Of a stretch of DNA of 64,000 nt, positions 1 to 9,500 are shown one piece after another. The stretch lies in NCBI RefSeq assembly GCF_020524355.2, contig NZ_CP129019.1, positions 4,648,001 to 4,712,000 on the forward strand. The letters are read 5' to 3'. Positions within the stretch are counted from its first letter, which is position 1. Every line of letters begins with the position of its first letter. Made by a program: the position numbers and the translations under genes. Source of the stretch: Mesobacillus subterraneus (lineage in GTDB: Bacteria > Bacillota > Bacilli > Bacillales > Cytobacillaceae). The notes under the pieces are model-generated. The model saw nothing but the letters and a program-made list of their open reading frames with translations, did not search any database and had not been told where the DNA came from.

Positions 1-18
1 ACAAGAGGAGGGATACAT

Positions 19-2020
19 ATGAAACGGGCATTAATTATACTCTTGTCGGTCGTAATTGCCGTCATCATTTCCGGCTGCAGCAAGGAAATGACCCCCGAAG
101 AAAGGTTTTCCCAGTACGTAAAGCTATGGAATGATCAAAAGTTTGATGAGATGTACGGATTTTTATCAGAAAAAGCGAAGGATTCCATCTCCAAGGAGGA
201 ATTCGTCTCTCGATATAATAAAATTCACAAAGATTTAGAGATCAATGAGCTGAAGGTGAGCTATAAGCAGCCTGAGGAAGAGCAGGAACATGAAGAAAAC
301 GCAGAGCTTCCTTTTTCAGCAAAAATGAATAGCGCCGCTGGTCCAATCGAATTCGACCACAATGCTACTCTTGTAAAAGAAGAACGAGAAAAAGAAACAA
401 ATTGGTATGTCGATTGGAACACATCATATATCTTTCCTGAACTAGAAGCAGGGGATAAAATCAGTTTCAAGAATGTCCAGGCAGAACGCGGCAGCATCCT
501 TGACCGCGCGGGAAATGGACTTGCGATCAATGGGACGGCTGTCCAAGTTGGAGTGGTCCCAGGTGAGTTAGGGGAACCAAAAGAGAAGACAATCACCAAG
601 CTTGCGGAGCTTTTAGAAATGTCAGAGGAGCAAATCAACAAGGCAATGAATGCAGGGTGGGTAAAACCTGATTTGTTTGTCCCGCTGAAAAAAGTTTCGA
701 AGACAAATAAAGGGCTTCACGAAAAATTTATTTGCGCTCGAAGGAGTGACCAGCCAGATGGTGGGGGCTCGCGAGTATCCTTACGGAGAGGCTTTGTCCC
801 ACTTGATTGGTTATGTCGGTCCAATCCTTGCCGATGACCTTGAAAAACTGGAAGGCAAAGGCTACACCGCAACCGACCTCATTGGCCGCCGCGGCCTTGA
901 ACAGGTTCTCGAAGAACAACTGAAGGGAATAAACGGAGTCAGAATCTCGATTGTAAAAGAGGATGGCACCGTCAAAACACTTGCTGAAAAACCGGTGGAA
1001 AACGGGAAGGATGTCAAGCTGACAATCGATGTAGTAGCCCAGCAGCAATTATACGACCAGCTAAAAGGAAAAGCGGGTACCGCATCGGCAATCAATCCGA
1101 CTACCGGTGAGACACTGGCATTGGTCAGTGCGCCAGGATTCGATCCGAATGAAATGGCGCTCGGAATCTCGCAAAACAAGCGGAAAATGCAAGAGGATGA
1201 TCCGCTTAAGCCGATGTTTAATAGATTTAAACAGACCTATGTACCGGGCTCTGTGATCAAACCACTTACAGCGGCAATCGGACTTGAGAGCGGAAAGCTC
1301 CAGATGGATACTGCTTATGAAATCACCGATAAGCAGTGGAGTAAGGATGCTTCCTGGGGCGGCTACAAAGTGACGAGGTATTCGAATGTAGTAGGGAATA
1401 TTAACCTTGAAAAAGCGCTCATCTACTCAGACAATATTTATTTCGCTCAGGCAGCGCTCGGGATGGGTCAGGATACGTTTACAGAAGGCCTGAAGAAATT
1501 CGGCTTTGAAGACCAGCCAGAATATCTCTATCCAATCGAGGCGTCTAAAATAGGCAAAATTAATAGTGAAATAAGCCTGGCAGACTCTGCTTATGGCTAG
1601 GGACAGATTGAAATGAATATCCTGCATCTTGCAACGACATATTCACCATTTGCAAACGAGGGCAACCTGATCAAGCCAATTCTCAATATGGAGGATGAGC
1701 AAGGGCAGGTGTGGAAGGAAGGCCTGGTCAGCGCGGAAAATGCCGCTGCAATCAGCAACATGCTGACAAAGGTCGTCACCGATCCAAAAGGAACGGCGCA
1801 CAACGCGCAAATCGCCAACTATCCGCTCGCCGGTAAAACAGGCACAGCGGAAATCAAGGAGAAGCAAGGCGGTAAAGGCAGGGAGCTCGGCTGGTTCGTC
1901 GCTTACAATCCCAAATCCACAGACATGATCGTCGCGATGATGATTGAGGATTCAGGTTCAAAAGACGTTGTGACGCGAGTGAAGGAATTTTATGAGTTGA
2001 GATTGCAGAATGGAATGTAG
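19..2020 (+). pseudogene. Class B penicillin-binding protein (PBP3/MecA-like), broken by frameshift and stop
   Basis: This gene encodes a lipid-anchored peptidoglycan transpeptidase that would cross-link cell wall outside the membrane. The repaired protein is about 666 residues. It has a signal peptide with lipobox SGC (Cys20), a MecA_N/NTF2-like domain (about 25-150), a PBP dimer domain starting near QAERGSILDRAG, and a transpeptidase domain with SVIK (Ser about 411), SDN (about 470) and KTG (about 603). All three active-site motifs are intact. There are two lesions. One extra T in the T run at 727-729 shifts the frame just before LFALEGVTSQ. A TAG at 1598-1600 replaces the Gln of the conserved SAYGQGQ. 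The start at 19 follows GAGGAGGG. A terminator follows directly. No other decay is visible, so sequence error or very recent loss are both possible. Family assignment is strong. Confidence 0.88.
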
Positions 2021-2023
2021 GAA

Positions 2024-2053
2024 AGTCCGGCCGGAGCAGGCCGGGCTTTTTCT
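2024..2053 (+). terminator. Intrinsic terminator after the PBP gene
   Basis: A GC-rich stem made from CCGGCC and GGCCGG with a short loop is followed by a T-rich tract, four bases after the PBP stop codon. Confidence 0.85.
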
Positions 2054-2071
2054 TCCGTTATATGGAATAAC

Positions 2072-2193
2072 GAGAGATTATCAAATTGTGTGAGAGAAAA
2101 TTTCTTTTATTGAGAGAATATCGCTTTTTCTTGAGAGATTAATTAACATTGCAGAGAAAATAGGAATCATAGCCGAGAGATTTATTACCGAAA
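2072..2193. repeat. Phased intergenic array, GAGAGAWWA motif, about 20-bp period
   Basis: Six copies of GAGAGA(T/A)(T/A)(A/T) start at 2072, 2092, 2112, 2133, 2152 (as CAGAGA) and 2175. The spacings are 20, 20, 21, 19 and 23. Only the first nine or so bases of each unit are conserved and the remainder is unrelated and AT-rich. No open reading frame runs through it. It fills the gap between the PBP terminator and the promoter of the next gene. Confidence 0.75.
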
Positions 2194-2234
2194 AGGGAAT
2201 TTTTCAGGCATTAGCAATATTTAAGGATTTATCA

Positions 2235-2263
2235 TTTAGAATTTTCAGCCTTTTTGCTATAAT
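2235..2263 (+). promoter_or_regulatory. Probable sigma-A promoter for the gamma-glutamyltransferase gene
   Basis: A perfect TATAAT at 2258-2263 is preceded by TGC, giving an extended -10 element. A weak -35 (TTTAGA) lies 17 bp upstream. The start codon is 36 bp downstream. Confidence 0.6.
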
Positions 2264-2298
2264 ATTTCGTAAGACGAATAAACATTGGGGGAATCTAA

Positions 2299-3903
2299 AT
2301 GTCTTTACATACATATCCTTTTCCTTCCCAGCGGATGGCGACGGTCGCTCGCAATGGGATGGTTGCTACTTCTCAGCCGCTTGCTGCGCAGGTTGGGCTT
2401 GATATTCTAAAAAAGGGCGGCAATGCGATTGATGCGGCAATTGCGACGGCGGCTTGCCTGACAGTCGTCGAGCCGACTTCAAACGGGATTGGCGGCGATG
2501 CTTTCGCGCTTGTGTGGGTGAAAGATAAGCTGTATGGCTTGAATGCTAGCGGTCCTGCGCCACAATCGATTTCGATTGAGAAAGTGAAAGAGCTTGGCCA
2601 TGCAAAAATGCCTTCACATGGCTGGATTCCGGTTACAGTCCCGGGAGCACCATCAGCATGGGTAGAGCTGTCGAAAAAATTCGGTCGCCTGCCGCTTACT
2701 GAGGTACTGCAGCCAGCAATTGACTATGCGCGCAATGGGTATCCGCTGACTCCTATTCTCGCAAAATATTGGAAGGGTGCCTTCAAGGCATACAAGAATC
2801 GCTTCCAGGGAGAAGAGTACGAAGAGTGGTTCCGCATTTTCGCACCTGAAGGAAAGGTTCCAGAAGTGGGCGAAATGTGGAAATCTGAGGATCATGCAAA
2901 AACTCTCCAGGAAATCGCTGAAAGTAATGGGGAGAGCTTTTACAGAGGTGCCCTTGCTGATAGAATCGCTGAAGCGTCTGAAAAAGCGGGCGGCTTCCTC
3001 AGGAAATCTGACCTTGAAAACTATCATCCTGAATGGGTGGATCCAATCTCTGTTTCCTATCGTGGCTATGAGGCCTGGGAAATTCCGCCGAACGGCCAAG
3101 GAATCGTCGCCTTGATGGCGTTGAATATTTTAAAAGGTTATGAGTTTAGCCACCGCGAGGACGTGAACGGAGTCCACCTTCAGCTTGAAGCGATGAAACA
3201 GGCGTTCACGGACGGCAAGGAATATGTCACCGACCCTAAAACGATGGAGGCGAAGGTAGCGGATCTTCTATCAGAGCAGTATGGTGAGGATGCTCGGGCT
3301 AAAATCAGCGCCGAAGCGAGAATGCCTGAACCTGGTTCTCTTCCTAAAGGTGGAACGGTATATCTGTCGACTGCCGATGGTGAAGGCAACATGGTTTCCT
3401 TCATCCAGAGCAACTATATGGGCTTCGGATCAGGCGTTGTCGTTCCGGGAACAGGGATCGGCCTGCAGAACCGCGGGCATGACTTCTCTCTTGATCCAAA
3501 CCATGCGAACGCGCTTGCTCCGGGCAAGAAGACATACCATACGATCATTCCTGGCTTCATCACGAAAGATGGCCAGGCAGTCGGTCCATTCGGCGTGATG
3601 GGCGGCTATATGCAGCCACAGGGACATGTACAGGTGGCGATGAATATGATCGATTTCGGCTTGAACCCTCAGGCTGCGCTTGATGCGCCGCGCTGGCAGT
3701 GGATCGAAGGGAAACAAATCGAAGTGGAGCATACCTTCCCGAACTATATCGTCAAGGAGCTCGCAGCCCGAGGGCATCAAATGAAGGTAGCATATGATGG
3801 CGGAAGCTTCGGGCGCGGCCAGGTGATCGTTCGCAATCCTGAAACGGGAGTCCTGACCGGCGGAACGGAAATGAGGACGGATGGAGCAATTGCCTGCTGG
3901 TAA
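2299..3903 (+). CDS. Gamma-glutamyltransferase family protein (YwrD-like)
   Basis: The 534-residue product belongs to the Ntn-hydrolase gamma-glutamyltranspeptidase family, which cleaves or transfers the gamma-glutamyl group of glutathione-like substrates. The N-terminal subunit has the family sequence NAIDAAIATAACLTVVEPTS and GGDAFALVW. The autocatalytic cleavage site with the nucleophile Thr is in KGGTVYLSTAD (Thr about residue 352), and GGYMQPQGHVQV follows in the small subunit. There is no signal peptide, as in YwrD-type proteins, so it should be cytoplasmic. The ATG at 2299 follows GGGGGAATCTAA. It is monocistronic, with its own promoter and terminator. The physiological substrate cannot be told from sequence. 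Confidence 0.93.
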   Translation: MSLHTYPFPSQRMATVARNGMVATSQPLAAQVGLDILKKGGNAIDAAIATAACLTVVEPTSNGIGGDAFALVWVKDKLYGLNASGPAPQSISIEKVKELGHAKMPSHGWIPVTVPGAPSAWVELSKKFGRLPLTEVLQPAIDYARNGYPLTPILAKYWKGAFKAYKNRFQGEEYEEWFRIFAPEGKVPEVGEMWKSEDHAKTLQEIAESNGESFYRGALADRIAEASEKAGGFLRKSDLENYHPEWVDPISVSYRGYEAWEIPPNGQGIVALMALNILKGYEFSHREDVNGVHLQLEAMKQAFTDGKEYVTDPKTMEAKVADLLSEQYGEDARAKISAEARMPEPGSLPKGGTVYLSTADGEGNMVSFIQSNYMGFGSGVVVPGTGIGLQNRGHDFSLDPNHANALAPGKKTYHTIIPGFITKDGQAVGPFGVMGGYMQPQGHVQVAMNMIDFGLNPQAALDAPRWQWIEGKQIEVEHTFPNYIVKELAARGHQMKVAYDGGSFGRGQVIVRNPETGVLTGGTEMRTDGAIACW

Positions 3904-3919
3904 TATAATATCTAATGAA

Positions 3920-3946
3920 GGAACACTCATGGCGAGTGTTCCTTTT
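3920..3946 (+). terminator. Intrinsic terminator after the gamma-glutamyltransferase gene
   Basis: Nine-base arms GGAACACTC and GAGTGTTCC enclose a five-base loop and are followed by TTTTA. The region from here to 4237 holds only the promoter listed next and AT-rich sequence. Confidence 0.85.
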
Positions 3947-4128
3947 ACTATTCTGTAAAATCATTACAAACGATACAAAACTATGGGAAAAATACCAGGA
4001 CAGCTAAAAAAAATTTCGACAAACTCTTCTTGTTCATATCCCCGTATATCCCTACGGTTACTCACGTTTTTTCTACGACCGGAAAAATATCGACATAGAA
4101 AACGATTACATTTTTTAGAAATAACGTA

Positions 4129-4157
4129 TTGACCTGCCTGGACATTATATGGATAAT
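4129..4157 (+). promoter_or_regulatory. Probable sigma-A promoter upstream of the 60-residue membrane protein
   Basis: TTGACC at 4129-4134 and GATAAT at 4152-4157 are separated by 17 bp, a good match to the housekeeping consensus, about 80 bp upstream of the small gene. Confidence 0.55.
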
Positions 4158-4237
4158 TAAATTAAATTTTCTAAAGATTTAGTTAAATAAATATTTATAC
4201 ATCTCTCTGCAAATTTCTTTTCACAGGAGGAATCAAT

Positions 4238-4420
4238 GTGACCATTCTAATCGGCCTGCTAGTGATCACAGGCATAAGTCTTTTCCTTGGCTTGAAGAAA
4301 AATAAGGCAATGTATCTGGCAGTCCCGTTTCTAAGCATATTTCTCTACTTCCTCATCCAGATTATCATGGTCCCGGCTCCCTTTTTTGAAACAGTGAAAT
4401 TCATCTTCAGCTTAAGTTAA
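4238..4420 (+). CDS. Small two-helix membrane protein, unknown function
   Basis: The product is 60 residues and is almost entirely hydrophobic. One helix spans about residues 2-19 and a second spans about 24-44, separated by the basic turn LKKNK. A third hydrophobic stretch near the C-terminus is short. The GTG start at 4238 is supported by AGGAGG eight bases upstream. A promoter-like sequence lies upstream and a repeat element follows the stop. I do not recognise a family. The strong ribosome site and the gap in other genes here support it being real. Confidence 0.6.
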   Translation: MTILIGLLVITGISLFLGLKKNKAMYLAVPFLSIFLYFLIQIIMVPAPFFETVKFIFSLS

Positions 4421-4478
4421 TCCACCCAGAATCCATTATCGAGTTATTAGAATGTACAAATTTATAACTTATTTTAGT

Positions 4479-4545
4479 GTCTAGCTTCAGCGCCTAACGC
4501 CTCGAGACGCTTGTCGGGGCTGACCAAGGCGCTTCCGCTTTTCTA
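4479..4545. repeat. Nested intergenic repeat, short (outer-only) copy
   Basis: This palindromic repeat begins TAGCTTCAGCGCCTAACGCC and ends in GACCAAGGCGCTTCCGC. The same outer arms occur at about 47586-47705 and 59847-60086, but those copies carry extra sequence inserted after CTCGAG(A/T)CGC. Here the outer arms are directly joined. AGCGCC and GGCGCTT at the ends can pair. The stretch from 4546 to 4685 shows nothing else except the ribosome site of the next gene. Confidence 0.8.
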
Positions 4546-4685
4546 ATTGGTATCAACTTTGCCTGGCGCAAGGTTCATATAATTCAAATCCATAAAAAAA
4601 GGAGTGGAGTAAGCTTTCTAATGCTAGGTCGTCATTTCATGAAGGATTATTCAAAGGGGATTAGCAAAACCAAAGGGGTGTAAAT

Positions 4686-4988
4686 GTGAAGAAAATTGAT
4701 AAGTCAGTTGCTGACGCGTATTTCCGTGAAAGAACCCGTAACATGATCATTTATTTCATTATCTGGTTCCTCGTTTCGTTCGGAGTCGTAATGATTGCCG
4801 AGCCGCTAAGCGAACTTTCAATCGGCGGCTTCCCATTCCATTATTTCATGGGTGCGCAGGGAGCGATTGTCACGTTCATCATCCTGCTGTTTGTCAACGC
4901 CAAACTGAGTGATGGCATCGACAGGAAGTATGGGATTGATGAGGAGAAGAACGTGAAGCTGAGCGAAGGAAAGAGCCTGGATCACTAA
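4686..4988 (+). CDS. Sodium/substrate symporter small subunit (DUF4212)
   Basis: The 100-residue product has two membrane helices (about 20-40 and 55-75) and the family signature FPFHYFMGAQGAIVTFIILLF. Proteins of this type are encoded next to, and are thought to act with, a VC_2705-type sodium:solute symporter. Here the symporter begins 44 bp downstream. The GTG start at 4686 follows AAAGGGGTGTAAAT. The acidic/basic C-terminal tail is cytoplasmic by the positive-inside rule. The substrate is not known; related pairs are often annotated as acetate or organic-acid transporters. Confidence 0.88.
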   Translation: MKKIDKSVADAYFRERTRNMIIYFIIWFLVSFGVVMIAEPLSELSIGGFPFHYFMGAQGAIVTFIILLFVNAKLSDGIDRKYGIDEEKNVKLSEGKSLDH

Positions 4989-5032
4989 ATCACGGCGAAA
5001 GAAAAAAGAGCGTTTGAATAAGGGGGAGAACT

Positions 5033-6700
5033 TTGGATACACAATTCTTGGTCTCATTATCTATTATTTTAGCTACATTTGCTTTGTATATCGGAATTGC
5101 GGTTTACAATACAGCTAAGCAGACATCTGATTTCTATGTAGCCAGCCGCGGCGTACCGCCCGTTTTCAACGGGATGGCGATTGGCGCTGACTGGATGAGT
5201 GCCGCTTCCTTCATCGGACTCGCTGGGACGATTATGCTTCTCGGCTATGATGGCCTTGCTTATATCATGGGCTGGACGGGTGGCTATTTGCTGCTGACAT
5301 TCCTGCTTGCTCCACAGCTGCGAAAATACGGCCGATATACGGTTCCTGAATTTATCGGTGACCGATATAACAGCCACACTGCCCGCGTCATTGCGGCGAT
5401 ATCAACGATCATCATCAGCTTCACCTATTCGATCGGCCAGCTTTCCGGTTCCGGCGTGGTTATCGGGCGACTGTTCGAAATCGATGCAAAGCTTGGCACG
5501 ATGATTGGTGTGGTTTTGATCGCAACATATGCAGCGTTCGGCGGTATGAAGGGAATCACCTGGACACAGGTTGCCCAGTATATCATTTTGATCATTGCGT
5601 ATTTAATTCCGGTTATTTTCATGTCATTGCAGCTTACAAACAGTGCGCTTCCGTGGCTTTCTTATGGTGAGCTGGTCGGGAAAATGGGTGAACTTGACCG
5701 TGAACTAGGCATTTCAGAATACTTTGCGCCATTCACAAACGGCACAAAGTGGCAATTCCTTGCTCTGATGTTTACTTTGATGGCCGGTACGGCGGGACTT
5801 CCGCACGTAATCGTCCGCTTCTATACAGTTTCCACAATGAAGGCTGCTCGCTGGTCAGGCGCATGGGCACTTCTATTCATCGGCTTGCTTTATCTGTCTG
5901 CCCCTGCTTATGCAGCATTCTCGCGTTTTATCCTAATGACAAAGGTTGCCGGCAGCAAAATCAGCGAGCTTCCTGCATGGACGAAATCCTGGGTTGATAC
6001 TGGAAAACTTCAGGTTGCTGATGGAAATGGAGATGGCGTCCTTCAATGGAGCGAATTGATGATCTCCAATGATATCGTTGTTATGGCGACTCCAGAAATC
6101 GCAAACCTTGGAGTGTTCGTCATCGGTCTTGTAGCGGCAGGCGCTATGGCTGCTGCCCTTTCTACAGCCGGTGGCTTGATGATCGCGATTTCTTCCGCTT
6201 TTGCACATGACATCTACTATCGTGTCATGAAGCCAAATGCTACAGAGAAGACGCGCCTGAATGTAGCTCGTATTTCCATTGTTGTTGCCACAGTATTGGC
6301 CGGTCTTGTTGCCCTTGATCCTCCGGGTGCCATCACGCAAATCGTTGCCTGGGCCTTCGCGCTCGCGAGTGGAACATTCTTCCCGGCACTGATCCTTGGC
6401 GTATGGTGGAAGCGCTCAAATTCTCAAGGGGTTGTTGCAGGTATGCTTGTCGGTCTTGCCGTGACACTAGGATACATTTTCGCGGCAAAATACGGCGGTT
6501 TCACGATTCTTGGCATCATTGATACTGGTGCTGGAGTATTCGGTGCAACAGCAGCATTCCTTGCGAACTTCATTGTTTCACTTGCCACTCCGGCACCTTC
6601 GCAAAAAATTCAGGAGGAAGTACTCGACCTTCGCTATCCTGAACAGATGACCTATAAGAACGGCGAAGTTTGGATGAATGACGATGCAACAAAAGCTTAA
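5033..6700 (+). CDS. Sodium:solute symporter, VC_2705 subfamily (ActP-like)
   Basis: The 555-residue product is a member of the solute:sodium symporter family, with about 13 membrane helices. Family features include TSDFYVASRGVPPVFNGMA near the N-terminus, GADWMSAASFIGLAG, and TAGLPHVIVRFYT. A soluble loop between helices contains an intact EF-hand calcium-binding loop, DGNGDGVLQWSE (residues about 330-341), described under findings. The TTG start at 5033 is preceded by AAGGGGGAGAACT. The upstream partner is the DUF4212 subunit. The next gene overlaps its last 23 bases, so the three are almost certainly co-transcribed. It probably imports a small carboxylate with sodium, which is inferred from family only. 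Confidence 0.92.
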   Translation: MDTQFLVSLSIILATFALYIGIAVYNTAKQTSDFYVASRGVPPVFNGMAIGADWMSAASFIGLAGTIMLLGYDGLAYIMGWTGGYLLLTFLLAPQLRKYGRYTVPEFIGDRYNSHTARVIAAISTIIISFTYSIGQLSGSGVVIGRLFEIDAKLGTMIGVVLIATYAAFGGMKGITWTQVAQYIILIIAYLIPVIFMSLQLTNSALPWLSYGELVGKMGELDRELGISEYFAPFTNGTKWQFLALMFTLMAGTAGLPHVIVRFYTVSTMKAARWSGAWALLFIGLLYLSAPAYAAFSRFILMTKVAGSKISELPAWTKSWVDTGKLQVADGNGDGVLQWSELMISNDIVVMATPEIANLGVFVIGLVAAGAMAAALSTAGGLMIAISSAFAHDIYYRVMKPNATEKTRLNVARISIVVATVLAGLVALDPPGAITQIVAWAFALASGTFFPALILGVWWKRSNSQGVVAGMLVGLAVTLGYIFAAKYGGFTILGIIDTGAGVFGATAAFLANFIVSLATPAPSQKIQEEVLDLRYPEQMTYKNGEVWMNDDATKA

Positions 6701-8570
6701 TAAGGAAATTTGGAAGGCTGTGCAGTTCCATCCCCTGTTCCAGGGAGTGGATGAACGCACGGCCCTTTCCCTTGTCGAGGAATGCGAAGCACTTACCTAT
6801 GGAAAAAAAGAAATATTGCTCAAGACGGACACTCCACGTCAGGGGCTTTTATTGATTTTACAGGGAATTGCCGAGGTGTTCGTGAAAAATGCCGCCGGAC
6901 AGGAAGAAGTCCTTGAAGTCATCCGAAAAGGTGAAATTGTAGGTTTTTCAAGTCTGGCAGAGTTCCTCGGGTTTACGAATGCCGATAAACCGCAGGCTAA
7001 TGTCGAGGTCAGGTCTGTAGAAGATGTCCAGGCACTGCTGATCCCTTATTCCGTACTGGCAAAAAGATGGGATGATCAGGATGTCCATGATTACCTGCTG
7101 TCCCAGGTTTCAATCAGGCTGAAAGATGTTTATGGTTCACTTGCAGAGCAGGTGAAAATGGCGAAGGGAATTGGTGAGGGAGAGACGATTTTAGCCAGAG
7201 TACAGGATTTGATGACTGAGGAAATAGCCTTCGTATCTCCAGAAACAAGCATCAAGGAAACTGCACTGAAGATGTCCAGTCATAAAACAAGCTCGGTGCT
7301 AGTCATGGACCAGCATGAATTGAAAGGGATCATAACAGAACGGGACATTGTCGGCCGTGTGGTGGCGAAGGGGATTCCTGTAGAAGAGCCATCCAGGCTT
7401 GTGATGACGGAGAAACCTGTGACGATTTCCAGGTTTGCTTACTATTACGATGCCCTATCGGAAATTTTGCTGAACGGGATCAAGCATTTGCCCGTGGTCG
7501 ATGATGGGAAAATTTCCGGAGTCATTACCCTGACTGATTTGCTCCGGAAAAAGAACGACAGTGTAATGAGGACAATAAAGAAAATCGAGGAATCCGATGA
7601 AAAGAGCCTTCCTGAGATCAGGGCAGCAATCTATGAAGTTACCGAAACGCTGATACGAGACCGCGTTCCGTCTCTAGCATTGCTCGATATCATTACGAAA
7701 TTATACGATCGGCTGATAGGAAGAGCAGTCGAATTATCACTTAAGGCACTCCGGGAGAAAGGTTTTGAGCCACCAGCTCCTTTTGCCTTTTATTTAATGG
7801 GTTCTGCGGGCCGCGGGGAACAGTTCATGCTGACAGATCAGGATCATTTCCTAGTGTATGGAGACACAAATGACCATGACTACTTTGAAAAATTAGGAGC
7901 GGAGATCACTGCAATGCTGGAGTCTGCTGGCTACGCTCGATGCAAGGGCTTGATGATGTCGAGTGAGGAGCAATGGAGAGGGACGCTTCAGCAATGGCAG
8001 GATCGCGTCAGGAAATGGATGCTGCAGTCCACGAATGACAATCTCCTGCTCGCGCATAACTTTTTCTCCTATCGTTTCGCAGCGGGGAGCCAAGCGCTAG
8101 ACCAGGAATTCGAAGCAAAAATCGCCGAACTACTTGACCGGTCAAAAATCTTCCTCTACCGGATGGTCCAGACCGAAAAGGAGCAGGAAATCCCGACATT
8201 GGATGAACCGATACGCGCCCTTTTCAAGCTCGGCCGGAAAAGCATAGATATGAAAAAGGAAGTTTTGTTTCCCTTCCACCACAGTCTGCAAATTCTATCG
8301 CTCTATTACGAAGGAATCCCGGGAACGCCCCTGGAGAAAATCACTAGTTTTAAAGAAAAGGGTATCTTTACCAAAGGATTCACAGCTGACCTTAAAGAAG
8401 CCTTCAGCCACGTGCTCGACCTTTATATCAGGCAAAGGTGGGAAAATAAAGGCGGCAGCTCCGTCCTATCATTCGCCACCATGTCAACCAGACAAAAAGA
8501 TGAACTAATCCTGAGCCTGCGAACACTAAGAGAGCTCCAGGGAATGGTATTTGCCAGATTCTCAGTGTAA
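6678..8570 (+). CDS. cNMP-binding / tandem CBS / DUF294 nucleotidyltransferase-like protein
   Basis: The 630-residue cytoplasmic protein has four parts. They are a cyclic-nucleotide-binding-like beta barrel (about 10-130), a pair of CBS domains (about 165-295, with TERDIVGRVVAKG), a DUF294 nucleotidyltransferase-like domain (GSAGRGEQ followed by TDQD, about 370-395), and the DUF294 C-terminal helical domain. CBS and cNMP-like modules usually sense adenine nucleotides. The DUF294 core resembles the uridylyltransferase of GlnD, but the modified target is unknown. The ATG at 6678 overlaps the symporter gene, and this gene order is common in bacteria, so a role in controlling the symporter is likely but inferred. 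Confidence 0.88.
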   Translation: MTMQQKLNKEIWKAVQFHPLFQGVDERTALSLVEECEALTYGKKEILLKTDTPRQGLLLILQGIAEVFVKNAAGQEEVLEVIRKGEIVGFSSLAEFLGFTNADKPQANVEVRSVEDVQALLIPYSVLAKRWDDQDVHDYLLSQVSIRLKDVYGSLAEQVKMAKGIGEGETILARVQDLMTEEIAFVSPETSIKETALKMSSHKTSSVLVMDQHELKGIITERDIVGRVVAKGIPVEEPSRLVMTEKPVTISRFAYYYDALSEILLNGIKHLPVVDDGKISGVITLTDLLRKKNDSVMRTIKKIEESDEKSLPEIRAAIYEVTETLIRDRVPSLALLDIITKLYDRLIGRAVELSLKALREKGFEPPAPFAFYLMGSAGRGEQFMLTDQDHFLVYGDTNDHDYFEKLGAEITAMLESAGYARCKGLMMSSEEQWRGTLQQWQDRVRKWMLQSTNDNLLLAHNFFSYRFAAGSQALDQEFEAKIAELLDRSKIFLYRMVQTEKEQEIPTLDEPIRALFKLGRKSIDMKKEVLFPFHHSLQILSLYYEGIPGTPLEKITSFKEKGIFTKGFTADLKEAFSHVLDLYIRQRWENKGGSSVLSFATMSTRQKDELILSLRTLRELQGMVFARFSV

Positions 8571-8715
8571 TACTTTACGGCAAAGTCCTGGGACATAAAT
8601 TTTTACTAGAAAGACATCTGGTGAATGTCAGGCTGTGACGAGCATGGCACTTCGAACACCAGAAAGGAACCTGGCAAAATGTCAATGAAGACAGGTGGTT
8701 TGAAAGGAGGTTGGC

Positions 8716-9385
8716 ATGTTTTTTCAACGAAAGAATATTTCCTGCCCGCTTATGTACGAAAAGATTCCTTTATCGACTAAAATCGATGACTTAACTTTTG
8801 TTGTTTTCGACACGGAGACGACCGGATTCCAGGTGGCGACCACTGACCGTCTCATTGAAATTGGCGCTGTGCCGGTAAGCGGGATGAAGGTGATGGAAAA
8901 TGACCGTTTTCAGACATATGTGAACCCGGAGCGACAAATTTCTCGGGAAATAATTGAGCTGACATCGATTACGAATGAAAAAGTTGCCGAAGCACCTGTG
9001 GCTTCAGAAGCGATACATGGCTTCTTTGACTATGTTGGGTCACACAAAGCGGTCTGCCTTGTTGGGCATTATGTCGGCTTCGATCACCTTGTGCTGAAAA
9101 CCGAGCTGAAGCGAGAAAAGCTGACGCTAAAAAAAACTGTTCACCATCGATACACTTGATATGATTGGCTTTATTGCTCCATCATATGATATGCGGGACT
9201 TAGAGCGATACGCGATGGCATTCGGCACACGAATTTATGACCGCCACAGTGCGGCGGTGGGCGATGCCTTAACGACTGCTTACCTGTTCACTGAACTGTT
9301 GCAGCAGTTCAAAGACCGTGGTCATTCCACATGGGGAGAACTCATCAAGGCTACAGATAGCCAGGCGCGGTCGATGCAGTTTTAA
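8716..9385 (+). CDS. DnaQ/PolC-epsilon-like 3'-5' exonuclease, frame-disrupted
   Basis: The repaired protein has about 222 residues and is a DEDDh exonuclease. It shows DTETTG (motif I), HYVGFDH (motif II) and HSAAVGDA (motif III with the catalytic His and Asp). It would remove 3' nucleotides from DNA or RNA in the cytoplasm. An A8 run at 9129-9136 has one base too many. With seven As, the reading continues as LTLKKLFTIDTLDMIGF, and without this correction it ends at 9159. The ATG at 8716 follows AAAGGAGGT. It lies 145 bp after the DUF294 gene in the same direction. The intervening 145 bp contain nothing I can identify. Confidence 0.85.
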
Positions 9386-9405
9386 TGGGAAGTGTGAATT
9401 AAAAA

Positions 9406-9494
9406 CGTATCGCCCACCGATACGCACTTTGCTAACTTATCGTGAAGTCAGCTATATGCAGTAGAACCCGTAGCAGATGGATGGCTACGGGTTC
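9406..9494. terminator. Two hairpins between convergent genes
   Basis: CGTATCG/CGATACG with a five-base loop lies at 9406-9424. A stronger 11-bp stem, GAACCCGTAGC/GCTACGGGTTC, lies at 9464-9494. They separate the exonuclease gene from the convergent LysM gene and probably stop transcription from both sides. Confidence 0.65.
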
Positions 9495-9500
9495 ATATGA

